Assembly: GCA_943846685.1 (NCBI GenBank)
Contig: OX044363.1
Coordinates: 496,001 to 560,000, forward strand
Length of the DNA: 64,000 bases
DNA from: an uncultured Pseudomonadales bacterium
Lineage (GTDB): Bacteria; Pseudomonadota; Gammaproteobacteria; Pseudomonadales; Porticoccaceae
Reading direction: 5' to 3'
Shown: positions 18,255-27,885 of the stretch, piece by piece
Layout: every line of letters starts with the position of its first letter
How positions within the stretch are numbered: position 1 is the first letter of the stretch
Notes under the pieces: model-generated
The model's input: the letters and a program-made list of their open reading frames with translations, nothing else
The model's database searches: none
Told to the model about the DNA's origin: nothing
Program-made: the position numbers and the translations under genes

Positions 18255-19727
18255 TTACTTTAGATCAATACCTAACTCACCCCAAAGCTCATCAACCCGA
18301 TGCTTAACCGCATCATCCATCACAATAGGCTCACCCCATTCGCGATTGGTTTCACCGGGTAATTTATTGGTCGCATCTAGCCCCATTTTAGAACCCAACC
18401 CAGAAACCGGTGAGGCAAAATCCAGATAGTCGATGGGCGTATTATCAATCAGAACCGTATCCCGAGTGGGATCCATACGAGTGGTAATCGCCCAGATTAC
18501 ATCGTCCCAGTTGCGCACATCCACATCATCATCGGTAACAATCACAAACTTGGTATACATAAACTGGCGTAGAAATGACCAGACACCCATCATCACGCGC
18601 TTGGCATGGCCGGGATACTGTTTCTTCATGCTGACCACTGCCATACGGTAGGAACAACCTTCCGGCGGCAGATAGAAGTCGACAATTTCCGGAAACTGTT
18701 TTTGCAGTATGGGCACAAAGACTTCATTGAGGGCTACGCCGAGCACAGCGGGCTCATCCGGTGGTCGTCCGGTATAGGTGCTGTGATAGATCGGGTCTTT
18801 ACGATGGGTAATGCGATCGATGGTCATTACCGGGAAGCTTTCAACTTCATTGTAGTAACCGGTGTGATCGCCAAAGGGACCTTCATCGGCTTCTTCGCCG
18901 GGATGCAGATGGCCTTCGAGGATAAATTCTGCGGTGGCGGGAACCTGCAGATCACTGCCAAGGCATTTGGCGACCTGAGTTTTCTCACCGCGCAAAAGTC
19001 CGGCAAAGGCATATTCAGATAGAGTATCCGGAACTGGGGTTACTGCTCCCAGAGTTGTTGCCGGATCGGCGCCCAGGGCAATAGCCACAGGGTAGGGTTT
19101 GCCGGGGTACTTTTTCTGCCAGTCGCGATAATCGAGGGCGCCGCCGCGATGGGCGAGCCAGCGCATAATTAATTTATTTTTGGCGATCTTTTGCATTCGG
19201 TAGATGCCAAGATTCTGGCGCTCTTTTTCCGGTCCGCGGGTAATCGACAGTGCCCAGGTCACCAGTGGTGCGGCATCGCCGGGCCAGCAGGTTTGGATCG
19301 GGAGTTTATCCAGATCAACATCTTCGCCTTCAAGCACAATTTCCTGGCAGGGGGCGTTCTTGATCTGTTTAACAGGCATATTTAATACCTGTTTAAAATC
19401 GTGGCGCTTTTCCCAGAGATCGCGAAGGCCTTTGGGTGGCTCCGGTTCTTTTAGGAAAGCGAGTAAAGTGCCGACATCGCGCAGGGCGCTGACGTTTTCT
19501 TGGCCCATACCCATGGCTACTCTATCGGGGGTGCCGAAGAGATTACAGAGTACTGGGGTATCGAAACCTTTGGGGTTTTCAAACAGTAGCGCGGGACCTT
19601 TGCCGCGCAAGGTGCGGTCGCTGATCTCGGTCATTTCCAGATAGGGATCAACTTCTTGAGAGATGCGCACAAGCTCTCCTCGTTGTTCGAGGAAAGCTAT
19701 AAAGTCGCGTAGGTCAGAATATTTCAT
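18255..19727 (-). CDS. ubiD: 4-hydroxy-3-polyprenylbenzoate decarboxylase
   Basis: Prenylated-FMN-dependent decarboxylase of ubiquinone synthesis. The 490-residue length fits UbiD (E. coli 497). It starts [22 protein letters not shown], contains the catalytic E[10 protein letters not shown] region ([20 protein letters not shown]) and the [24 protein letters not shown] segment. The prenyl-FMN synthase UbiX is not in the window. rho lies upstream on the same strand with a 63-bp gap. Confidence 0.96.
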   Translation of the reverse strand: MKYSDLRDFIAFLEQRGELVRISQEVDPYLEMTEISDRTLRGKGPALLFENPKGFDTPVLCNLFGTPDRVAMGMGQENVSALRDVGTLLAFLKEPEPPKGLRDLWEKRHDFKQVLNMPVKQIKNAPCQEIVLEGEDVDLDKLPIQTCWPGDAAPLVTWALSITRGPEKERQNLGIYRMQKIAKNKLIMRWLAHRGGALDYRDWQKKYPGKPYPVAIALGADPATTLGAVTPVPDTLSEYAFAGLLRGEKTQVAKCLGSDLQVPATAEFILEGHLHPGEEADEGPFGDHTGYYNEVESFPVMTIDRITHRKDPIYHSTYTGRPPDEPAVLGVALNEVFVPILQKQFPEIVDFYLPPEGCSYRMAVVSMKKQYPGHAKRVMMGVWSFLRQFMYTKFVIVTDDDVDVRNWDDVIWAITTRMDPTRDTVLIDNTPIDYLDFASPVSGLGSKMGLDATNKLPGETNREWGEPIVMDDAVKHRVDELWGELGIDLK

Positions 19728-19790
19728 TAGTGTTGGCCATGGTCACTGCATTGTTGCTTATGATACGCAGTAACCACGACATTGGGTGCA

Positions 19791-21050
19791 CTATTTGCGC
19801 TTCATTGCACCAAAGAATTCGGCATTGTTCTTAAAGCCTTTAAGTTTCTCGACCATAAATTCAATGGCTGCAACGTCTTCCATATCATGCAGTAACTTGC
19901 GCAGAATCCATACTCTTTGCAGTTCTGCTTCGTCCATTAGCAAGTCTTCGCGACGAGTGCCGGAGCGACGGATATTAATCGATGGGTAGACACGTTTTTC
20001 AGCAACCTTACGATCAAGGATTAGCTCCATATTACCGGTGCCTTTAAATTCTTCGTAGATAACTTCGTCCATTTTTGAGCCGGTATCAACCAGTGCGGTG
20101 GCGATGATGCTGAGGCTGCCGCCGTGTTCGATATTACGTGCGGCACCGAAGAAGCGCTTGGGCTTTTCGAGGGCGTGTGCGTCGACACCACCAGTGAGTA
20201 CTTTACCGGAGGATGGGATAACGGTGTTGTAGGCGCGAGCTAAACGAGTGATAGAGTCGAGCAGAATCACTACGTCTTTTTTGTGCTCTACAAGACGCTT
20301 GGCCCGCTCGATAACCATTTCGGCAACCTGCACGTGGCGAGTGGGCGGCTCATCAAAGGTCGAGGCGATTACTTCGCCACGTACCGTGCGCTGCATTTCG
20401 GTCACTTCTTCTGGACGCTCATCGATCAACAAGACGATGATGATACATTCAGGGTTATTGCGAATAATCGATTGCGCAATATTCTGCATCATGATGGTTT
20501 TACCGGCTTTCGGAGGTGCAACAATCAATCCGCGCTGTCCTTTACCTATAGGTGAAACCAGATCGATAATACGTCCAGTTAAATCTTCGGTAGAGCCATT
20601 TCCCGCTTCGAGGCCAAGGCGCTGGTCAGGGAATAGGGGGGTAAGGTTTTCAAAGAGAATTTTGTTGCGGGCATTTTCTGGGGCGTCAAGGTTGATTTCG
20701 TTAACTTTGAGCATCGCAAAATAGCGCTCACCATCTTTGGGAGGTCTTATTTTGCCGGAGATGCCATCGCCGGTGCGCAGGTTAAAGCGTCTAATTTGAC
20801 TGGGTGATACATAGATATCATCCGGGCCGGCTAGGTAAGAGGCACCAGCCGAGCGCAAAAACCCAAAGCCATCCGGGAGTATTTCTAAAACCCCGTCGCC
20901 ATAGATATCTTCGCCGCTTTTCGCGTGTTTTTTTAGCAGGGCAAAGATAATGTCTTGTTTACGAGAGCGAGCCAGATTGTCGAGTCCTAGAGACTCAGTC
21001 ATTTCAAGCAGTTCGCCAATGGGTTTTTGTTTTAATTCTGATAGATTCAT
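19791..21050 (-). CDS. rho: Transcription termination factor Rho
   Basis: Hexameric RNA-dependent ATPase/helicase. The 419-residue length equals that of E. coli and Pseudomonas. It has the N-terminal helical Rho_N domain, the RNA-binding cold-shock-like domain ([33 protein letters not shown]), Walker [20 protein letters not shown], Walker [17 protein letters not shown] and the Q/R loops. It lies between trxA and ubiD on the minus strand; the trxA-rho order is the standard one. Confidence 0.98.
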   Translation of the reverse strand: MNLSELKQKPIGELLEMTESLGLDNLARSRKQDIIFALLKKHAKSGEDIYGDGVLEILPDGFGFLRSAGASYLAGPDDIYVSPSQIRRFNLRTGDGISGKIRPPKDGERYFAMLKVNEINLDAPENARNKILFENLTPLFPDQRLGLEAGNGSTEDLTGRIIDLVSPIGKGQRGLIVAPPKAGKTIMMQNIAQSIIRNNPECIIIVLLIDERPEEVTEMQRTVRGEVIASTFDEPPTRHVQVAEMVIERAKRLVEHKKDVVILLDSITRLARAYNTVIPSSGKVLTGGVDAHALEKPKRFFGAARNIEHGGSLSIIATALVDTGSKMDEVIYEEFKGTGNMELILDRKVAEKRVYPSINIRRSGTRREDLLMDEAELQRVWILRKLLHDMEDVAAIEFMVEKLKGFKNNAEFFGAMKRK

Positions 21051-21270
21051 AGAAGGGGTTTTTTAGGGTTGCTATAGGTTTTGGAAAAGGGATTTGGCTT
21101 TACGCCGAATTTAGTAATTTTGTGTTAGGTTGGCTCGCTAGTCGCCTGAAATCGCTAGTGTAGAAATAGAGGTGTTGCGATAAAGGGGTCTAAAGATGCT
21201 TTGTGGGGGAGCCTACGTAGTGTAAAAACACGTTGAATTTCGTGAAGTATAGCGTGCATTAACTAAAGAG
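21051..21270 (-). promoter_or_regulatory. Leader/promoter region of rho
   Basis: About 220 bp between the trxA terminator and the rho start, with no ORF. In many proteobacteria rho mRNA has a long leader used for autogenous Rho-dependent attenuation. The length and lack of strong structure are compatible with this, but no rut site can be demonstrated by eye. Confidence 0.35.
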
Positions 21271-21275
21271 CAAGA

Positions 21276-21303
21276 AAATTTTTGCGGCCCGAAAGCCGCA
21301 AAC
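21276..21303 (-). terminator. Intrinsic terminator of trxA
   Basis: On the minus strand GCGGC-TTTCGG-GCCGC is followed by AAAAATTTTC and lies 35 bp past the trxA stop. It is a five-bp GC stem that can be extended by flanking TTT/AAA pairs. It separates trxA from the rho transcription unit. Confidence 0.6.
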
Positions 21304-21337
21304 AAGATATTTATTGCAGATTTTAAACAAAAGCTAT

Positions 21338-21664
21338 TTATAAAAGGCTGTCGACAAATTCAACCAGCTGGGCTTTTGAAAGGGCGCCAACCTTGGTCGC
21401 TTCAACAGAACCGTTCTTAAATACCAACAGTGTTGGAATACCACGAACATTAAATTTAGCTGCAGTTTCTGGATTGCTGTCCACATCGACCTTACAGATT
21501 TTGATACGACCGGCGTATTCATCGGCGAGCTCATCAAGCAGTGGAGCAATCATTTTGCAGGGACCGCACCAGGCTGCCCAAAAATCTACCAGTGCAGGAA
21601 CATCTGACTGTAGTACATCGCTTTCAAAGCTTGTGTCTGTAGTGTGAACGATAGCGTCGCTCAT
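21338..21664 (-). CDS. trxA: Thioredoxin 1
   Basis: 108-residue cytosolic thiol-disulfide oxidoreductase with the classic WCGPCK active site (Cys33, Cys36) and the GIPTLLVF cis-proline loop. It supplies electrons to ribonucleotide reductase, methionine sulfoxide reductase and others. Upstream on the minus strand the leader has GGAGACCAC before the ATG. It has its own terminator downstream, ahead of rho. Confidence 0.97.
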   Translation of the reverse strand: MSDAIVHTTDTSFESDVLQSDVPALVDFWAAWCGPCKMIAPLLDELADEYAGRIKICKVDVDSNPETAAKFNVRGIPTLLVFKNGSVEATKVGALSKAQLVEFVDSLL

Positions 21665-21893
21665 AATGTGGTCTCCAGTGTTTGGTTTTTTTGTAAGATG
21701 GTCTTTTAACGGCTCATGTTACCATTCACAGCACCTGAGTCTCAATGAAAAATAGATGATCTGTTCATCTTGATACTAACTACAAAATTGACGGGATATT
21801 GGATCACCCAAAACGGGAACCACCGGGCTTAAACGAGCTCTTTATTTGCGGCGGGTGATTCTGTAATGATAAATATATAGAGGGAAGCATAGA

Positions 21894-24014
21894 TTGATTA
21901 AGAAAATTGCACTGCTGTTGGTAATTGGTTGTTTGCTCTGGGCTTATTTTACATTTGATGGCCAGCGTTATCTGTCGGTAGACTTCTTCCGAGAGTTGTA
22001 TAACCAACAGCCACTGTTGACCGCGGCGGTCTATTTTTGCGCCTATGTTGTGGCTACTGCGCTGTCTATTCCCGGCGCTGCGCTGCTGACCATTATTGGC
22101 GGCATGGTGTTTGGTCTGTGGACAGGAACCCTGCTGGTGTCATTTGCCAGTTCACTGGGGGCTACGCTGGCTTTCCTGGTCTCGCGATTTTTGCTTCGCG
22201 ACTGGGTGCAGGATAAATTTTCCGGTCATCTTAAAACGCTCAATGAAGGCGTAGAGAAACAGGGTGGTTTTTATCTGTTTGGTCTGCGGCTCATACCGCT
22301 GTTTCCTTTCTGGATGATTAATCTGCTGATGGGTCTAACCCCAATCAAAGCCTCGACGTTCTATTGGGTCAGTCAGCTGGGTATGTTAGCCGGCACGCTG
22401 GTCTATGTTAATGCCGGTGCTTCGCTTAGTAATATCGAGGAATTCTCTGCGGCGGGCATACTGACGCCGGCGGTTATCTCTTCGTTTGTGCTGCTGGCGC
22501 TATTTCCCTTTCTTGCCCGCGCCATTATGCGCAAGCTGGAACAGCGCAAACTCTACCGCAGTTACCAAAAGCCGAAGAAATTTGATACCAATCTGATTGT
22601 GATCGGCGCCGGCAGCGCCGGGCTGGTCAGCGCCTATATTGGCGCGACGCTTAAAGCTAAGGTCACACTTATTGAAAAAGCCCAGATGGGCGGTGACTGT
22701 TTAAATACTGGCTGTGTGCCGAGCAAGGCGTTAATTCGCGCCGCGAAATCGATGGCGGAGATTAAAAAGGCATCGCAGTTGGGCATTAATGTTGCTGCGC
22801 CTGAGGTGGATTTCCCCAAGGTCATGGGTCGCGTTCAGGAAGTGATTAAAACCATTGAGCCCCATGATTCTGTCGAGCGTTACACCGGTCTGGGCGTTGA
22901 CTGTGTCTCTGGTCATGCGAAATTAATTTCGCCCTGGGTGGTTGAGGTCGATGGTCAGCAGATCAGTGCTGAAAAAATTATTCTCGCCACTGGAGCAAGA
23001 CCTATAGTGCCGCCAATCCCCGGGCTTGATCAGGTCGATCCTCTGACCTCAGAAAATCTCTGGCAGCTGGATAAGTTGCCGCCACGTCTGTTAATAGTGG
23101 GTGGCGGTGCGATTGGCTGTGAGCTGGCGCAGGCATTCCAGCGTCTCGGCTCGCAGGTAACTCTGGTGGAGATGCAATCGCAGTTGCTGCCCAGAGATGA
23201 TCATCATGTGGCGAGCTTTATGGCCGACTGTTTGAGTGAAGAGGGCGTGCAGGTTTTAACCGGTTATGCGGCGAAAAAGTTTGTTTCTGCTGCCGAAGGC
23301 GGTTCGGTATCGCTCTCGTCTGAGGGCGCTGAGGATCTTGAAATAGCGTTTGATCGAGTGTTGGTGGCTATTGGTCGCGCGGCCAATACCAGCGGTTTTG
23401 GGTTGGAAGATTTAGGTATTCCCTTGCACGCCAATGGCACCGTTGTTACCGACGAATACCTGCGCACCTGTTACCCCAATATTCTCGCCTGTGGCGATCT
23501 GGTTGGGCCCTATCAGTTAACCCATGCGGCCAGTCATCAGGCTTGGTATGCAGTGGTTAATGGCTTGCTCGGCAGCTTTAAAAAATTCCGCGTTGACTAC
23601 CGTGTGATCCCTCAGGTGATCTTTACCGATCCGCAGATAGCTCGGGTGGGTCTCAATGAGCGAGAGGCAGCGGCTCAGGGTATTGATGTTGAGGTGACCC
23701 AGTACGATCTATCCGATCTGGATCGCGCTATTGCGGACAACGACGCCAAGGGGTTTGTAAAGGTGCTTAATGCGCCGGGCAGTGATCGTATTCTGGGAGC
23801 GACGATTGTGGGACCCCAGGCCGGTGAACTGGTCAGTGAGTTTGTGATCGCGATGAAAAATGGTATGGGTCTAAATAAGATGCTCAGTACGATTTATAGC
23901 TATCCAACCCTGAGCGAGGCCAATCGCTTTGTCGCCGGTGAGTGGAAGCGCAAGCACGTGCCGGAGAAGTTGCTGGGGATTTTAAGGCGTTACCTGCATC
24001 GCAATCTGCGCTAG
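21894..24014 (+). CDS. Fused VTT/TVP38-type membrane protein and FAD-dependent pyridine nucleotide-disulfide oxidoreductase
   Basis: 706 residues with two parts. Residues 1-220 form a TVP38/VTT (DedA-related) membrane module with about five helices and the family GLRLIPLFPFWMINLLMG motif. Residues 232-706 form a flavoprotein of the mercuric reductase/dihydrolipoamide dehydrogenase type: FAD motif GAGSAG at 238-243, the redox pair GGDCLNTGCVPSK (Cys269, Cys274), an NAD(P)H motif VGGGAIGCELAQ and the dimer-interface YPTLSEANRF. There is no N-terminal heavy-metal domain and no C-terminal cysteine pair, so mercury reduction is unlikely. The start is a TTG with AGAGGGAAG upstream. The substrate is unknown; coupling of membrane redox chemistry to the VTT domain is inferred. 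The stop overlaps convergent fieF by four bases. Confidence 0.9.
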   Translation: MIKKIALLLVIGCLLWAYFTFDGQRYLSVDFFRELYNQQPLLTAAVYFCAYVVATALSIPGAALLTIIGGMVFGLWTGTLLVSFASSLGATLAFLVSRFLLRDWVQDKFSGHLKTLNEGVEKQGGFYLFGLRLIPLFPFWMINLLMGLTPIKASTFYWVSQLGMLAGTLVYVNAGASLSNIEEFSAAGILTPAVISSFVLLALFPFLARAIMRKLEQRKLYRSYQKPKKFDTNLIVIGAGSAGLVSAYIGATLKAKVTLIEKAQMGGDCLNTGCVPSKALIRAAKSMAEIKKASQLGINVAAPEVDFPKVMGRVQEVIKTIEPHDSVERYTGLGVDCVSGHAKLISPWVVEVDGQQISAEKIILATGARPIVPPIPGLDQVDPLTSENLWQLDKLPPRLLIVGGGAIGCELAQAFQRLGSQVTLVEMQSQLLPRDDHHVASFMADCLSEEGVQVLTGYAAKKFVSAAEGGSVSLSSEGAEDLEIAFDRVLVAIGRAANTSGFGLEDLGIPLHANGTVVTDEYLRTCYPNILACGDLVGPYQLTHAASHQAWYAVVNGLLGSFKKFRVDYRVIPQVIFTDPQIARVGLNEREAAAQGIDVEVTQYDLSDLDRAIADNDAKGFVKVLNAPGSDRILGATIVGPQAGELVSEFVIAMKNGMGLNKMLSTIYSYPTLSEANRFVAGEWKRKHVPEKLLGILRRYLHRNLR

Positions 24015-24958
24015 AGTTTTTCACCGCTTTCAAACTCGGCCACTGCTTCGTGGCCGACCACCGACTGCGGGTCGATATGAATAATCACTTCCGACCCGGG
24101 GAAAGCGCTGTGGATATTGTCTTCCACCTCGTCAGAAATCTTATGGGCTTCCAACAGGCTCAGATCATCGTCCAACTCTAAGTGCAGTTGAATAAAGGTC
24201 ATGGTGCCCGAGTGGCGTGAGCGCAGGTCGTGAAGTCCTCTGGCACTTGGATGTTTTAGGACCAGAGCTTTGATTTTCTCGCGGTCTTCATCGGGCAGTT
24301 CGCGATCCATTAGATGGTCGTAAGAGGTGATAATGATCTCCCGGGCGCTGTAGAGAATATAGAGACCAATCGCCGCCGCAAACAGTCCATCGAAGCCATC
24401 CCAGCCAATAGTGGCCAGCAGCAGTGCGACAATCACGCTGCTATTAACCATTAAGTCGGTGCGGTAGTGCAGGGCATCTGCGCGAATTGCTGTGGAGTTG
24501 GTTTTGCGAATCACATGCTGCTGAAAACCCAGTAATAGCAATGTGGCGACAATTGAAATCACCATCACAACAATGCCCAGCTCGATAGATTCGACTTGGG
24601 CTGGATTGACTATCCGGCGGCCCGCTTCGAGCAATAAAAATCCGGCAGAGCCGGCAATAAACAGCGACTGGCTAAGTCCGGCGAGTGCTTCTGCCTTGCC
24701 GTGACCAAAGCGATGCTCTTTGTCCGCAGGGGTCAGTGCATGGCGCACAGCGACCAGATTAATAATTGAAGCCAGCGCATCGAGCATGGAGTCGATCAAT
24801 GTGGCGAGCAGGCTGACGGAGCCAGAAGCGTTCCAGGCAATCAGCTTGGCGCCAATTAGGAAAATCGCCACCGAGGTCGACGCATAGGTGGCCAGGCGCA
24901 AGAGTCTTGCGGTCTCCTGTTGGCTGAGAGGGCCGGTGCTTTTAATTGCGTCAGACAT
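24011..24958 (-). CDS. Cation diffusion facilitator (FieF-like)
   Basis: 315-residue CDF antiporter exporting divalent metals (iron, zinc or similar) against protons. It has about six helices; transmembrane metal-site motifs are LIDSMLDALASIIN (D-x-x-x-D in helix II) and ALHYRTDLMVN (H-x-x-x-D in helix V), followed by a cytoplasmic domain with HDLRSRHSGTMTFIQLHLELD. That motif set matches the FieF/YiiP clade. It is transcribed alone, convergent with the flavoprotein fusion gene. Confidence 0.92.
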   Translation of the reverse strand: MSDAIKSTGPLSQQETARLLRLATYASTSVAIFLIGAKLIAWNASGSVSLLATLIDSMLDALASIINLVAVRHALTPADKEHRFGHGKAEALAGLSQSLFIAGSAGFLLLEAGRRIVNPAQVESIELGIVVMVISIVATLLLLGFQQHVIRKTNSTAIRADALHYRTDLMVNSSVIVALLLATIGWDGFDGLFAAAIGLYILYSAREIIITSYDHLMDRELPDEDREKIKALVLKHPSARGLHDLRSRHSGTMTFIQLHLELDDDLSLLEAHKISDEVEDNIHSAFPGSEVIIHIDPQSVVGHEAVAEFESGEKL

Positions 24959-25019
24959 AGTTTTGTTCGTGTTGATGAGAGTGCGGGGATTCTAACAAAA
25001 TAATCGTCGGGGAGTCAGC

Positions 25020-26183
25020 TTAGGAAAAGCCCTGTAACAGGCTGTTTAGAAATTGATAGCCGAGGGGCGTGGCGCGATACTGTTGGCTATCAACTTCTAG
25101 CAGGCCCTGAGATTGGAGTTTTTGCACCTGCTGTTCAATAGTTGAAACTGACAGTCCGGTTCTCTCTGAAAAATAGCTGGCTGGCAGACCCTCGCGCAGA
25201 CGCAGACCATTCATCATAAATTCCATTGCCAGCTCTTCGCTGGGAATCGGTTTTATCTGGGCCAGAGTTGCCAACTCTCGTGATAGATAGTTATCCGGCT
25301 GGCGGGTTTTATTGCTGCGAATAATCTGTTGTTGCTGGGGCAGGCTGATCTTGCCATGAGCACCTGCACCAATGCCCAAGTAGTCACCAAACTGCCAGTA
25401 ATTAATATTGTGCTCAGAGCGCTGGCCGGGCTGGGCAAAGGCTGAGACTTCATATTGGCCAAAGCCATGCTCGTCGAGCAGGGCCATACCCATCTGTTGG
25501 ATATCGGCAAGGATGTCATCTTCCGGAAGCTGGGGCGGGCGCGAATAAAATTCCGTATTCGGTTCGATGGTCAGCTGGTACCAGGAGATATGGTTGGCAC
25601 CCAGATCTATCGCCTGCTGGATATCGGCCCTTGCCTCCGCAAGGCTCTGCCCGGAGAGGCCGTGCATTAAATCGAGATTAAAGTTTTCAAAGCCTGCTGT
25701 TCGGGCGGTGTCGATAGCGGACAGCGCCTGATTGCCGCTGTGAATTCGGCCAAGTTTTGTCAGGTGTGCATCGTTAAAGCTCTGAATGCCGATAGACAGT
25801 CGATTGATTCCGGCACTGCGAAAGCCGGAAAACTTTTCCTGCTCAAAGGTGCCGGGGTTGGCTTCAAGGGTAATTTCAATATCCTCGTTAAAGCCGATAA
25901 TTTTCTCCGCAGCGGAGACAATCTGGCCAATTCCTGCGGCGGAAAAAAGGCTGGGGGTGCCACCGCCAAAAAACATTGAAGTCAGTTTGCGGCCCTGGGC
26001 CCAGGGTTGATCTTGCTGCAAGTCGGCAATCAGTCGCTGAATATAGGCCTGCTCGGGAATCTCTGGTCCTGCGGCATGAGAGTTAAAGTCGCAGTAGGGG
26101 CATTTGCGCACGCACCAGGGAATATGCACATAGAGTGACAGGGGTGGCAGCGAAGTGTCCAGTTGCAGTGGGCTGTTGGTCAT
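25020..26183 (-). CDS. hemW: Radical SAM heme chaperone HemW
   Basis: 387 residues with the radical SAM cluster C-x3-C-x2-C (Cys24, Cys28, Cys31 in WCVRKCPYCDFNSH) and the GGGTPSLF motif. The HemW signature of heme-binding relatives of HemN is present; it delivers heme to respiratory proteins and does not act as coproporphyrinogen dehydrogenase. A C-terminal winged-helix (HemN_C) domain ends the protein. It follows rdgB by six bases in a long minus-strand operon-like block running from yggS to hemW. Confidence 0.94.
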   Translation of the reverse strand: MTNSPLQLDTSLPPLSLYVHIPWCVRKCPYCDFNSHAAGPEIPEQAYIQRLIADLQQDQPWAQGRKLTSMFFGGGTPSLFSAAGIGQIVSAAEKIIGFNEDIEITLEANPGTFEQEKFSGFRSAGINRLSIGIQSFNDAHLTKLGRIHSGNQALSAIDTARTAGFENFNLDLMHGLSGQSLAEARADIQQAIDLGANHISWYQLTIEPNTEFYSRPPQLPEDDILADIQQMGMALLDEHGFGQYEVSAFAQPGQRSEHNINYWQFGDYLGIGAGAHGKISLPQQQQIIRSNKTRQPDNYLSRELATLAQIKPIPSEELAMEFMMNGLRLREGLPASYFSERTGLSVSTIEQQVQKLQSQGLLEVDSQQYRATPLGYQFLNSLLQGFS

Positions 26184-26189
26184 TGCCGA

Positions 26190-26783
26190 CTAGATACGCT
26201 GACGAAGCTGTTCGAGCAGCTGCGCTGTCGCTTTGCCGCGGTGGCTGATGCGGTTTTTCTCAACCTTATTCATTTCGGCGGCATGGCAGTTGTGATCGGC
26301 GAGATAGAATAGCGGGTCGTAACCAAAACCTTCGCTGCCACGGGGTTCAAAGGCGATATGCCCCTCCCAGCTGCCCTGACAAATAATTGGGGTTGGGTCG
26401 TTGGCATGACGCATATAGACAATAATGCACTGGTAGCGGGCGCTGCGTTTTTCCAGCGGGCTGTCGCCGAGTTCTTCGAGGAGTTTTTGATTGTTGCTGC
26501 TGTCGGTGGCGTCTTCGCCGCCATAGCGCGCCGAGTAAATCCCTGGGCGGCCATCGAGCAGATCCACTTCAAGACCGGAGTCATCGGCGATGGCCGGTTT
26601 TCCGGAGAGCAGTGCGGCATTTCGGGCTTTGAGTATGGCGTTTTCAACAAAGCACAGGCCGGTCTCTTCGATATCGGGAATAGAGAGTTTCTGTTGGGGG
26701 ATAATTACCACCCCCAAATCCGCCAGCATATCCTGAAGTTCTTTTATCTTTCCGGCATTGCTGCTGGCTAATACAACGTCCAA
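26190..26783 (-). CDS. rdgB: XTP/dITP diphosphatase (RdgB/HAM1)
   Basis: 197-residue house-cleaning pyrophosphatase that hydrolyses ITP, dITP and XTP to keep them out of nucleic acids. It starts (M)DVVLASSNAGKIKELQ, with the S/T-x-N-x-x-K nucleotide loop, then has ADDSGLEVDLLDGRPGIYSARY (catalytic Asp and metal ligands) and SEGFGYDPLFY. The start codon is TTG, with AAGGA seven bases upstream. hemW follows after six bases. Confidence 0.95.
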   Translation of the reverse strand: MDVVLASSNAGKIKELQDMLADLGVVIIPQQKLSIPDIEETGLCFVENAILKARNAALLSGKPAIADDSGLEVDLLDGRPGIYSARYGGEDATDSSNNQKLLEELGDSPLEKRSARYQCIIVYMRHANDPTPIICQGSWEGHIAFEPRGSEGFGYDPLFYLADHNCHAAEMNKVEKNRISHRGKATAQLLEQLRQRI

Positions 26784-26814
26784 AGTAGAATCCTTAGCTT
26801 TAATCGAAAGCCGG

Positions 26815-27240
26815 TTAGTCGTGATACATTTTTTTCTGGAATTTAAGTTTATAAGCGGGCTTGTTGGAATCGCTCTGCACTGAAATTTTAAAGGTTAAAA
26901 AATCTTCGTTTTCAAATTCGAAGGGTGCCAGATAATAGATGGTGTCCTGCTCGCGAATAGCAACAAATTCCAGCTTCTGGCTCATCTGGAAAATATTGTA
27001 TACATTCCCCGAGATAACCGCCGGCAGACCCTTACCTGCCTCTAAAACCACCGCGATATTAACCAGCCCTTTATCCTTGCCGCGAACAATCTGATTGGCG
27101 ACTGCAATATCCGGATCGATAAAAGTGCTGTTAAAGGCGCTGTAAAAAATTTTGTGGTCGCCGTGCTTTTTGTAGTCATGCTGATCCGCCTGAACGGTCA
27201 GGCTAAAGACAGCTGATAAAATAATAATAAGATATTTCAT
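26815..27240 (-). CDS. DUF4426 periplasmic protein
   Basis: 141 residues with a cleavable signal peptide (MKYLIIILSAVFSLTVQA, cleavage probably after Ala18) and a beta-rich domain (IFYSAFNSTFIDPDIA, NIAVVLEAGKGLPAVISGNVYN). DUF4426 proteins sit between metW and rdgB in pseudomonads and relatives, as here. Function unknown. The conserved position in the met/rdgB cluster and the secretion signal are the only functional hints. Confidence 0.85.
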   Translation of the reverse strand: MKYLIIILSAVFSLTVQADQHDYKKHGDHKIFYSAFNSTFIDPDIAVANQIVRGKDKGLVNIAVVLEAGKGLPAVISGNVYNIFQMSQKLEFVAIREQDTIYYLAPFEFENEDFLTFKISVQSDSNKPAYKLKFQKKMYHD

Positions 27241-27294
27241 TGGTCGGTTCCCCTGTCTATTGATGTTTAAGAGCGTTGAAATTTTAGCTCAGCA

Positions 27295-27885
27295 TTATTT
27301 GCTGAGATGATAAACCGCAGTATCAGCAAATAAATTCGGCCATAGGTTTTTGAGTTGTCGATCGGGGAAATGTTCACCGATAAACTTCTTACGCAATACA
27401 GTGATATTTCGCTCACGACAGAGGGCTTCAAAATCGCTGTAGGTAAAGAAGTGAATATTGGGTGTGTCATACCACTGGTAGGCCAGCTGTTTGGTTACCG
27501 GCATACGACCGCGTAGGGTCAGGTAGGCGCGTGCTCGCCAATGGCCAAAATTCGGGAATGTAATCACACACTGGCTGCCAATCCGCAACATTTCATCGAG
27601 TACCAGGTGCGGGTAGCGCATAGCTTGCAGCGCCTGAGTCATAATGACCGTATCAAAGCTGTTGTCGGGAAAATTATGCAGGCTGTTATTGAGATCTTGC
27701 TCTATAACATTGACCCCTTTGGCTACACATTGGCTGATCGACTCGGGATCAATTTCGAGACCATAGCCGCTGATATTTAACTCTTGGGTTAGGGTCGCCA
27801 GCAGGCTGCCATCACCGCAGCCGAGATCGAGAACTCGCGAATCGGGTTTTATCCAGCTGTTAATAAAGCTTATATCCTGATTCAT
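27295..27885 (-). CDS. metW: MetW methionine biosynthesis protein
   Basis: 196-residue class I SAM-methyltransferase-like protein ([15 protein letters not shown] for SAM binding, [24 protein letters not shown]). In Pseudomonas and relatives MetW is needed with MetX for homoserine O-succinylation in methionine synthesis. Its start overlaps the end of metX by four bases (ATGA), so the two proteins are translationally coupled in the order metX-metW. Confidence 0.93.
   Translation of the reverse strand: MNQDISFINSWIKPDSRVLDLGCGDGSLLATLTQELNISGYGLEIDPESISQCVAKGVNVIEQDLNNSLHNFPDNSFDTVIMTQALQAMRYPHLVLDEMLRIGSQCVITFPNFGHWRARAYLTLRGRMPVTKQLAYQWYDTPNIHFFTYSDFEALCRERNITVLRKKFIGEHFPDRQLKNLWPNLFADTAVYHLSK

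Noticed and set aside
23942-24181. 79-residue plus-strand ORF at the end of the flavoprotein gene
   Set aside because: It covers the convergent ends of the flavoprotein fusion and fieF genes in a third frame and has no ribosome site or domain.
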